From assembly GCA_902773035.1 (NCBI GenBank), contig CACYDB010000098.1:1-11545 (forward strand): DNA of 11,545 bases, given 5' to 3'. The translations under genes were made by a program, and so were the position numbers. This document shows, piece after piece, positions 1 through 5,161 of this stretch. The stretch's first letter is position 1. Every line of letters starts with the position of its first letter. The stretch comes from an uncultured Ruminococcus sp. (GTDB taxonomy: Bacteria; Bacillota; Clostridia; Oscillospirales; Acutalibacteraceae). The notes beneath the pieces are model-generated. The model was not told the DNA's origin. It saw nothing but the letters and a program-made list of their open reading frames with translations, and did no database searches.

Positions 1-190
1 CGGGCTGTGTGGGCTTGGCTGTAGCAGGCTGTGTAGGAGCCGCTGTAGCAGGCTGTGTGGGAGCCGCTGTAGCAGGCTGTGTAGGAGCCGCTGTAGCAGG
101 CTGTGTGGGAGCCGCTGTAGCAGGCTGTGTAGGAGCCGCTGTCGCAGGCTCTGTTGGCTCGGCTGTGATCGGCTGTGTGGGCTCGGTTAC
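1..190 (-). repeat. 24-bp tandem repeats coding for TAAPTQPA
   Basis: Five consecutive 24-bp units lie at 23-46, 47-70, 71-94, 95-118 and 119-142. They differ only at one position, where A and G alternate from unit to unit (Pro codon CCT or CCC on the coding strand). Diverged copies follow at 143-166 and 167-190, and a partial diverged copy at 1-22 runs off the window. Each unit codes for eight residues, TAAPTQPA, giving a flexible extracellular linker that may be O-glycosylated. The array may continue beyond the left edge. Confidence 0.95.
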
Positions 191-739
191 GGGCGCTGTA
201 GTTACGATTTCTTCGGTTTGGGGCTCTTCTGAGAAAAGAACGGTAATCGAGCCGTCAACACATTCAAAGAGGACGGGCTCAACGTCCTTGTTGTAGATAT
301 CGTAGTTTTCGTAATCATACGAGACAGAAACATCATAAGCTTCGCCTTCATCGGCTGTTTCGCAGACTAAAAACGTAAGAGTCGCAATCGTGCCGCTTAC
401 GGTAAAGTTAGTTGTGGCTGTGTCGTTTACCCATGCGAGTGTGTAGGGGGGTGTTAATTCGGGCTTATGGCTTGTTGCACCGAGAACTCCCGCGTCCTCA
501 ACGTTAATAAGCTCAAGAGCTTCCGGATTATAATCAATCCTGATTGTTGCGGAGATGATTCCGGGGTTAGCTGCGAGCGAAAGGTCAAGTGAAACCTCAT
601 CGCCCAGCTTGCCCTCGCCCTGTGAAACGGCGATGGCGGGCTCCTCAGTAGCAAAAGCCGTTATCGGCAGAACAACTGAGCACAGCATCAAAGCTGTAAG
701 AAATAAGGATAATCCTTTTAATAAACATTTATTTTTCAT
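1..739 (-). CDS. Secreted cohesin-domain protein with Thr/Pro repeat linker (partial, 3' end off the window)
   Basis: About 246 codons are visible from ATG 739, with a GAGGT ribosome binding site a few bases upstream; the C-terminus is lost at the left edge. Residues 1-30 form a signal peptide (KNK start, hydrophobic core, likely cleavage after TAFA). Residues about 35-168 read as a cohesin: GDEVSLDLSLAANPGI, then IRIDYNPEALELINVE, then a later FTVSGTIATLTFLV strand, as in known cohesins. From about residue 173 the chain becomes a Glu/Thr/Pro linker and then perfect TAAPTQPA repeats. Cohesins bind dockerins outside the cell, so this is probably a small scaffoldin or cell-surface anchoring protein of a cellulosome- or amylosome-like complex. 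The missing end could carry another cohesin, a dockerin or a surface anchor. It lies 12 bases downstream of a dockerin frame and probably shares its transcript. The cohesin type cannot be set by eye. Confidence 0.85.
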   Translation of the reverse strand, partial: MKNKCLLKGLSLFLTALMLCSVVLPITAFATEEPAIAVSQGEGKLGDEVSLDLSLAANPGIISATIRIDYNPEALELINVEDAGVLGATSHKPELTPPYTLAWVNDTATTNFTVSGTIATLTFLVCETADEGEAYDVSVSYDYENYDIYNKDVEPVLFECVDGSITVLFSEEPQTEEIVTTAPVTEPTQPITAEPTEPATAAPTQPATAAPTQPATAAPTQPATAAPTQPATAAPTQPATAKPTQP

Positions 740-751
740 TTTTCTACCTCA

Positions 752-1007
752 TTAATCTTTATACGGAAGCTCTCTGTAGTCCGCCCAGTCGGCGAGATGT
801 CTTGTAAGAATCACGCGGTCGCGGTTATTGACTATGCCGTTTCCGTCGACATCGGCGGCTTCCATATTGATGTTCTTGTAATCCTTCCAGTCGGCGAGAT
901 AGCGTGTAAGATAAAGGCGGTCGATGTTGTTGACCTTTTTGTTGCCGTCAACGTCGCCGAGGATGTAGTCGATTACCTGAATCTGTCCGCTTTTAGAATT
1001 ATCTCAT
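752..1007 (-). pseudogene. Stand-alone type I dockerin frame with a disrupted start
   Basis: An open frame of 83 codons (1003 to 755, stop TAA at 754-752) codes for two complete dockerin repeats. The first is GDVDGNKKVNNID followed by RLYLTRYLADW, the second ADVDGNGIVNNRD followed by RVILTRHLADW. Each has calcium-loop residues D1, D3, N5 and D12. The frame opens directly after an in-frame TGA (1006-1004) and has no ATG, GTG or TTG start before the middle of the domain. The ATG at 1007-1005 has an ideal AGGAGG seven bases upstream, but in its frame it reads Met-Arg-stop; a +1 shift would enter the dockerin. No signal peptide or catalytic module is present. It could be a pseudogene, a one-base sequence error, or a recoded gene. 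The dockerin identity is secure; expression is not. Confidence 0.75.
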
Positions 1008-1020
1008 AAGTTTTCCTCCT
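1008..1020 (-). promoter_or_regulatory. Strong ribosome binding site before the dockerin frame
   Basis: On the minus strand AGGAGG (1020-1015) is followed by a seven-base spacer and ATG (1007-1005). This is an ideal initiation site, yet that ATG is followed after one codon by TAA. The site therefore bears directly on how the dockerin start should be read. Confidence 0.7.
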
Positions 1021-1055
1021 CATTCATATGAATTTTGACACCGGGTAACATAATC

Positions 1056-1083
1056 ACGGACAGACAGTTCTCCGCCTGCCCGC
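1056..1083 (-). promoter_or_regulatory. Leader hairpin upstream of the dockerin frame
   Basis: The minus-strand transcript can fold GGGCAGGCGG (1081-1072) against CTGTCTGTCC (1067-1058) around the tetraloop AGAA. This gives 10 pairs, three of them G-U, and the stem extends by one or two more pairs outward. It starts less than 15 bases after the expected transcription start. No U-run follows, so it is not a classical terminator. It may stabilise the mRNA or take part in regulation; the function is unknown. Confidence 0.5.
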
Positions 1084-1096
1084 CATTTTCCTTCAA

Positions 1097-1125
1097 ATTA
1101 TAGCACAATAAAGCGAGTTTGTCAT
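1097..1125 (-). promoter_or_regulatory. Promoter of the dockerin-cohesin unit
   Basis: Minus-strand -35 ATGACA (1125-1120), a 17-bp spacer and a perfect -10 TATAAT (1102-1097), preceded by TG plus one base (extended -10). The expected start of transcription is near 1090, leaving a leader of about 83 nucleotides before the ATG at 1007. Because the promoter lies just upstream, the dockerin frame does not look like the tail of a longer gene still being expressed. Confidence 0.75.
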
Positions 1126-1236
1126 CAGTTTGATTGTATTTTTTTAGCAATTTTAATAAATTTGTTAAAAATCGACCAGTGATGTGAATACTCTTTACAA
1201 TATTAACCGGGAAAGCGCTCCAATAACTTAAACAAC

Positions 1237-1263
1237 AAAAAAGGGGCTGTCGCATTCAGCCCC
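1237..1263 (-). terminator. Intrinsic terminator after the Rrf2 regulator gene
   Basis: On the minus strand GGGGCTG (1263-1257) pairs with CAGCCCC (1249-1243) around a seven-base loop. A run of six T follows (1242-1237). It lies about 30 bases after the stop codon of the regulator gene and separates it from the dockerin-cohesin unit. Confidence 0.9.
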
Positions 1264-1293
1264 AATAAATTATTTACTGTTTACAAAAAGAAA

Positions 1294-1734
1294 TCAAATC
1301 ACATAATCATTTGAATAGCTCTCATACTTATGGTCGATAATATCCTGCAAGGTAATCGAGTCAAGATACTCCGACACAACCTTCTTCAAGCCCTGCCAAA
1401 CGTAGAGCGTAGTGCAGTCGATATGACGGTCGCAATCGATCTCGTTGTCGTCGTCAATACACGGAAGCGGAGAGAGCGAGCCCTCGGTCAGCCTGAGTAT
1501 ATCCCCCACCGTACATTTATTAGGCTCAACGGCGAGTCTGTAGCCGCCCTGAAAACCTCTGTTTGTACGCAGAATACGGGTTTTGTTGAGAATCGGCACA
1601 ATCTGCTCCAGGTATTTCTTGGAAATCTTCTGGCGCTCGGCGATATCCTTTAACGCGATAAAACCGTCGTCCCTGTGCTCCGCAAGATCAACAAGCATTC
1701 TCAGAGCGTAACGTCCTTTAGTTGAAATCCGCAT
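1294..1734 (-). CDS. Rrf2-family transcriptional regulator (CymR/IscR-like)
   Basis: 146 residues. The start is placed at ATG 1734, giving the canonical family opening MRISTKGRYALRM with GAGGGTGG five bases upstream; an in-frame GTG at 1743 sits on top of that site and fits worse. Residues 1-66 form the winged helix-turn-helix, with SKKYLEQIVPILN as recognition region and GGYRLA in the wing. Residues 92-107 contain Cys92, Cys101 and Cys107 (C-x8-C-x5-C), like the Fe-S ligands of IscR-type members. The protein ends DYVI. Known CymR regulators of Firmicutes repress cysteine genes in complex with CysK. The divergent serine acetyltransferase gene supports a role in cysteine or Fe-S control. Its promoter contains a possible operator, so it may regulate itself. 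Family is secure; CymR versus IscR function is inferred. Confidence 0.9.
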   Translation of the reverse strand: MRISTKGRYALRMLVDLAEHRDDGFIALKDIAERQKISKKYLEQIVPILNKTRILRTNRGFQGGYRLAVEPNKCTVGDILRLTEGSLSPLPCIDDDNEIDCDRHIDCTTLYVWQGLKKVVSEYLDSITLQDIIDHKYESYSNDYVI

Positions 1735-1766
1735 TATTTCCACCCTCTAATCAACTTTATAAAATA

Positions 1767-1795
1767 ATAATACCACAAAATCTATAGGTTTTCAA
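1767..1795 (-). promoter_or_regulatory. Promoter of the Rrf2 regulator gene with possible operator
   Basis: Minus-strand -35 TTGAAA (1795-1790), a 17-bp spacer and -10 TATTAT (1772-1767). The spacer begins ACC and ends TGG followed by the first T of the -10, so ACC and GGT ends face each other across an 18-base span. This is the kind of place where an Rrf2 repressor would bind to control its own gene. The half-site match is short and unproven. Confidence 0.6.
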
Positions 1796-1803
1796 GAAAT
1801 TTG

Positions 1804-1831
1804 TTGCAAATCGGCTCAAATAATGTATAAT
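1804..1831 (+). promoter_or_regulatory. Promoter of the serine acetyltransferase gene
   Basis: -10 TATAAT at 1826-1831 with a -35-like TTGCAA at 1804-1809 (16-bp spacer). The expected start of transcription is near 1838, giving a short leader with AGGAG at 1849-1853, seven bases before the ATG. It is divergent from the regulator promoter, with about 10 bases between the two -35 boxes. Confidence 0.65.
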
Positions 1832-1860
1832 AGAGTATAAGGACTGAAAGGAGAGTATCT

Positions 1861-2766
1861 ATGAAGGACACAGATTCTAAAGTCAGTATGATACTTGACA
1901 GCTACAAAAAACACGACCTCACAAGCAGGATCGACGAGGACAATATCGTCAGCCGTGACGAGCTGATACTCATTGTAAAAGAGATCCGAAAGCTTCTCTT
2001 CCCCGGCTTTTTTGACAACAACAAGGTAAGAAGCGAGTATCTTAAATACCTCGTCGGCGAAAGGCTCGAGTATATAGAGTACAATCTCAGGAAGCAGGTA
2101 ACCCGCGCGCTGAGCAACGAGAATAAGGACATAGACGCCGAGAGCAAGGCGTCAGAGCTCGTAAGCCGTTTCATCGAAAAAATCCCCGAGCTGCGCGATT
2201 ATCTCAGCACAGACATTCAGGCGGCATATAACGGCGACCCCGCGGCGTACAGCACCGACGAAATCGTATTCTGCTACCCGGGAGTTTTCGCGATAACCGT
2301 CTACAGAATCGCCCACGTACTCTGGGAGCTTGAGATCCCGATGATACCTCGTATAATCTCCGAGTACGCCCACAACCTCACGGGTATCGACATTCACCCG
2401 GGAGCCACGATCGGCAAATACTTCTTCATCGACCACGGCACAGGCATCGTAATCGGCGAGACCACAATAATCGGCAACAACGTCAAGATTTATCAGGGCG
2501 TGACCCTCGGCGGTCTGTCCACGAGAAAGGGTCAGCAGCTCAAGGGAATTAAGCGTCATCCCACAATCGGCGACAATGTCACGATCTACTCCAACACCAG
2601 CATACTCGGCGGCGAGACCGTAATCGGCAACAACGTCGTAATCGGCGGTAACGCCTTCATCGTAAACTCCGTAGCCGAGGGTATGAAGGTCAACATCCGC
2701 AACCCCGAGCTCGAATACAGCGTTGACAAACGCTACGAGGACGAATTCTGGGACTACACAATTTAA
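1861..2766 (+). CDS. cysE: Serine O-acetyltransferase
   Basis: 301 residues; start ATG 1861 with AGGAG seven bases upstream. It transfers acetyl from acetyl-CoA to L-serine to give O-acetylserine, the CysK substrate in cysteine synthesis, in the cytoplasm. Residues 1-150 are the helical N-terminal region typical of this family. From about 175 the left-handed beta-helix hexapeptide repeats begin. Catalytic candidates are Asp177 (GIDIHPG) and His192 (IDHGTG), 15 residues apart as in the E. coli enzyme, plus His233 (KRHPTIG). GVTLGG (213-218) marks the acetyl-CoA region. The chain ends WDYTI; a C-terminal Ile is what inserts into CysK in the cysteine synthase complex. No cysK lies next to it here. 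The divergent Rrf2 regulator suggests control by cysteine supply. Confidence 0.93.
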   Translation: MKDTDSKVSMILDSYKKHDLTSRIDEDNIVSRDELILIVKEIRKLLFPGFFDNNKVRSEYLKYLVGERLEYIEYNLRKQVTRALSNENKDIDAESKASELVSRFIEKIPELRDYLSTDIQAAYNGDPAAYSTDEIVFCYPGVFAITVYRIAHVLWELEIPMIPRIISEYAHNLTGIDIHPGATIGKYFFIDHGTGIVIGETTIIGNNVKIYQGVTLGGLSTRKGQQLKGIKRHPTIGDNVTIYSNTSILGGETVIGNNVVIGGNAFIVNSVAEGMKVNIRNPELEYSVDKRYEDEFWDYTI

Positions 2767-2778
2767 GGCAACACATCA

Positions 2779-2807
2779 AAAAGACCGTCGCTGAGCGACG
2801 GTCTTTT
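2779..2807. terminator. Bidirectional intrinsic terminator
   Basis: AAAAGACCGTCGC (2779-2791) and GCGACGGTCTTTT (2795-2807) form a perfect 13-bp stem around the loop TGA. Both strands read G-C-rich stem then a T-run. It lies between the convergent serine acetyltransferase gene (12 bases after its stop) and the Ser-rich membrane protein gene (6 bases after its stop), so it can end both transcripts. Confidence 0.93.
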
Positions 2808-2812
2808 CAATA

Positions 2813-3736
2813 TCAGTGTCTTGGTTTATATCTTCTTCCCGAGGAACGCTGATTGTTGTTTCTCGGAACATATACTTCGTCAGTATCAAACTTACTGCGT
2901 CTTTTTACCTGACGGCTGCCGCCGCTTCTCTGAGGAGGAGCCTGACGTCTCTCGCCGCCCGAACCGTTCTGTCTCGGAGGAGCGGGACGATTATTGTCAT
3001 CGCCGCCCGAACGTCCGCGTGAACCGCCCTTACCGGAGTCGATATTCTTCTTCCTGCGTACAGCCGCGACTATCAGTACAACAATGATAATCACAGACAC
3101 GCACACAAGTCCGATACCCACATACAGCATCCAGATACCGTTATCTCCGCCGGAGGTATTATTCTTGATCCAGTCAAAGCTGTCAGCCGCTTCGCCGTCA
3201 GCCTTATTGGTCGAATTCTTGAGCATCGCCGTGATACTCTTCCAGTCCTTATTCTTGAGAGTATCCCCGTTGTCAACCTTTTCCTTGGAGTCATAAACCG
3301 CAGATGTCGCCGCCTTGGTAGAAGCAACCGACTGCGAACGGCTTATATAACCGGTATTGTTATTATTGCTCGCGTAAGACTGCGGTGCGGAATAAGCGCT
3401 GCTCTGAGACGACGAATATGAGTTATACGACGACCATGTAGAGCGCGATGAAGTCGAGTAAGAGGTTGTCGACTTTGAAACAGTCGACGACTTACTTGAG
3501 TAGGTCGAGCTGTAGCTCTTTGACGCCGAGCTGGAAACAGTCGAGCTTGACTTCTTAGGCTCCGGAGCCTGAGTCGCGGGAGGATTAGTCTCCACGGGAG
3601 GCGCCTGAGTCTCGATCTGAGGAGCCTGAGTTTCAACGCCTTCCTCCTCTTCATCGGCAAACGCTGTAAAAGTAAAAAGCGAAAGTAAAAATACAAGTAT
3701 TAAAGTCAGACACGCAAAACGGAATTTCCTATTCAT
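2813..3736 (-). CDS. Ser-rich single-pass membrane protein of unknown function
   Basis: 307 residues from ATG 3736 (GGAAGGAA about 8-9 bases upstream); an in-frame GTG at 3745 would add three residues but sits on the binding site. Residues 1-27 are a signal peptide ending TAFA before DEEEE. A Thr/Pro/Ala segment with ETQAP repeats follows (about 33-60), then a very Ser/Tyr/Thr-rich stretch (about 63-135). Residues 201-226 are one transmembrane helix (GIWMLYVGIG through IVVLIVAAV), followed by RRKK and a basic, Gly/Arg/Pro/Gln-rich tail of about 80 residues. The expected topology is outside N-terminal stalk, inside C-terminal tail. No enzymatic motif is visible and I do not recognise a family. 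It begins 32 bases after the lipoprotein gene and very likely shares its transcript, suggesting an envelope role. Confidence 0.8.
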   Translation of the reverse strand: MNRKFRFACLTLILVFLLSLFTFTAFADEEEEGVETQAPQIETQAPPVETNPPATQAPEPKKSSSTVSSSASKSYSSTYSSKSSTVSKSTTSYSTSSRSTWSSYNSYSSSQSSAYSAPQSYASNNNNTGYISRSQSVASTKAATSAVYDSKEKVDNGDTLKNKDWKSITAMLKNSTNKADGEAADSFDWIKNNTSGGDNGIWMLYVGIGLVCVSVIIIVVLIVAAVRRKKNIDSGKGGSRGRSGGDDNNRPAPPRQNGSGGERRQAPPQRSGGSRQVKRRSKFDTDEVYVPRNNNQRSSGRRYKPRH

Positions 3737-3768
3737 CTGACACACTTCCTTCCGTATTATGAAGCAAA

Positions 3769-5013
3769 TTATTTTGCGCTGCCGCCGTCAGAATCGCCGG
3801 CCTCGTCATTTGAGCTGTCGTTAGCGGAGGTAGTCTCCTCCTTCTTCTCGAAGAACATACCGGGATCATAGCTGTTGATAGCGCCCTCATTCTTCTGAAG
3901 CGCGCTTGACTTTTTAAGATCCTCAGCTGTTTTCTCAAGAAGGTCTGTTAAATCGTCCTTCTTCATAGTTGAAAGAGTCGCGGAACGGTTGGACTCCTGA
4001 GCGATATACTTCTCAGCCGCCTTATCCGTGATCTTATTCTTAACAACAACATAAGCGATCGGGCTGTCGCCGTCAGCGCCGACAGTTACGACCTGAGCCT
4101 CGCCGTTCTTCATCTTCTGAACAGCGTTGTAGATATCCTCATTCTCAGACTTGAGGTCATCGGGCTTAGCGTACTGATCCTTCTTAACATCAGTGTCTGA
4201 AACGTTGTAATCCTTCTTAGCGTCCTCAAGAGCCTTATCAAAGGTAGTCGCGCCTGATGTAATATCCTTAGCGGCGTCCTCAAGATCGGCTGTGATCTTC
4301 TTGATCTTCTTATCGTCGAACTTCTTGGAAACGGGGTTGTTATCCTCGCCAGTAGTCTGAGTGTAGAGGTTTACGGGATAATAGCTGTAGCCGACAAATT
4401 CCTTAGCCACGTAATCGGAAAGCTCCTTGTTGGAAACCTCCTGTGTACCGCCCTTATCATAAAGCTTTGCGAAAAGCGCGGTCTGCTTAACGTTAGCGGC
4501 GTAAACAGAGAGGAAGAAGCTGTCGAAGGAAACACCGTGCTTTTCGAGCTCATCCTTCTGAGGCTGATAGTAGCCGTATGAAGCGTAGGGACCCATCTCC
4601 CAGGTATCCTTGGCAGTCTGCTTAGCGGAAGCCATGGAAGCCTCGTCCCATGTAGCGCCGTCCTTAGCGCAGAGGTAATCGAGAGCTACAAGGTTGAGGG
4701 AGATTTTCTCAGCCTCGTCCTTGATCCAATCCTTAGCAACAGCCTTTTTGTTATCGTCGTCGGTGATTTCGATATCCATAAAGGGCTCGTTATCCTTGTA
4801 CTTATCCGACTTCTCGGCGTAAGTCTTAGCCGAGTTGTAAGCCTGATAGAGAGAATAGATGTATACACCGATGTCATACTGTGTATCAAGAGTTTTGTCG
4901 CTGTACTTGTAGCTCCACTCTTTTGAGAGACTCATATGTCCGCAGCCCGCTGCCGATACAATGAGAACAGCCACGAGTAACGCGGCTAAAATTTTCTGAA
5001 ATGGTTTCATCAT
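3769..5013 (-). CDS. Lipoprotein with SurA/PrsA-like (parvulin-related) fold, putative folding factor
   Basis: 414 residues; MM start at 5013/5010 with AGGA upstream. Residues 1-23 are a lipoprotein signal; the lipobox is SAAGC with Cys24 as lipidation site, so the protein should sit on the outer face of the membrane. Residues about 40-200 are helical and charged, like the chaperone part of SurA/PrsA proteins. Residues about 205-328 follow the parvulin pattern: a YYPVNLYTQ strand, an ITSGATTFDKALEDAKKDY helix, and VQKMKNGEAQVV leading into a final IAYVVVKN strand. The match is weak, so isomerase activity may be lost. The tail (391-414) is acidic and disordered. Peptidyl-prolyl isomerase-like genes often follow mfd in Clostridia, which supports the call. 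It has its own promoter and probably a shared transcript with the Ser-rich membrane protein gene. Confidence 0.7.
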   Translation of the reverse strand: MMKPFQKILAALLVAVLIVSAAGCGHMSLSKEWSYKYSDKTLDTQYDIGVYIYSLYQAYNSAKTYAEKSDKYKDNEPFMDIEITDDDNKKAVAKDWIKDEAEKISLNLVALDYLCAKDGATWDEASMASAKQTAKDTWEMGPYASYGYYQPQKDELEKHGVSFDSFFLSVYAANVKQTALFAKLYDKGGTQEVSNKELSDYVAKEFVGYSYYPVNLYTQTTGEDNNPVSKKFDDKKIKKITADLEDAAKDITSGATTFDKALEDAKKDYNVSDTDVKKDQYAKPDDLKSENEDIYNAVQKMKNGEAQVVTVGADGDSPIAYVVVKNKITDKAAEKYIAQESNRSATLSTMKKDDLTDLLEKTAEDLKKSSALQKNEGAINSYDPGMFFEKKEETTSANDSSNDEAGDSDGGSAK

Positions 5014-5063
5014 TCTTACCGTCCTATCTTATGATAATAGTGCACAAAAGTGCTATCTTAAAG

Positions 5064-5092
5064 ATTATACACGATATAATACTAAAAGTAAA
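5064..5092 (-). promoter_or_regulatory. Promoter of the lipoprotein / membrane protein pair
   Basis: Minus-strand -35 TTTACT (5092-5087), a 17-bp spacer and a perfect -10 TATAAT (5069-5064). The expected start of transcription is near 5057. It allows the two envelope genes to be expressed apart from the mfd transcript. Confidence 0.65.
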
Positions 5093-5128
5093 TGATTTAT
5101 AACAAAATTGTAAATATAAAAATGTAGA

Positions 5129-5142
5129 AAAATTGCAATTTT
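5129..5142. repeat. 14-bp AT-rich perfect palindrome downstream of mfd
   Basis: AAAATTGCAATTTT is a perfect inverted repeat with no loop, 20 bases after the mfd stop. It is too AT-rich to be a convincing terminator hairpin. No other terminator is seen between mfd and the lipoprotein gene, so read-through is likely. Confidence 0.45.
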
Positions 5143-5161
5143 ACGCCTCAAAAACTGTAAT

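Noticed and set aside
9..296. Plus-strand frame coding for AVAGCVGA repeats.
   Set aside because: It is the antisense reading of the 24-bp linker repeats of the cohesin gene; no promoter or ribosome binding site precedes it.
1072..1087. Possible short leader peptide starting at an ATG just after the predicted transcription start of the dockerin unit.
   Set aside because: The spacing between its AAGGA and ATG is too short and the frame ends after about ten codons with no notable content.
1004..1255. Minus-strand frame of 83 codons upstream of the dockerin, in the same frame and ending at its TGA.
   Set aside because: It covers a terminator, a promoter and AT-rich spacer DNA, has no ribosome binding site or recognisable sequence, and starts upstream of the predicted transcription start.
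5042..5053. GCAC-AAAA-GTGC inverted repeat between the lipoprotein promoter and its start codon, a possible operator.
   Set aside because: The stem has only four pairs plus a bulged extension, which is expected by chance in this composition.
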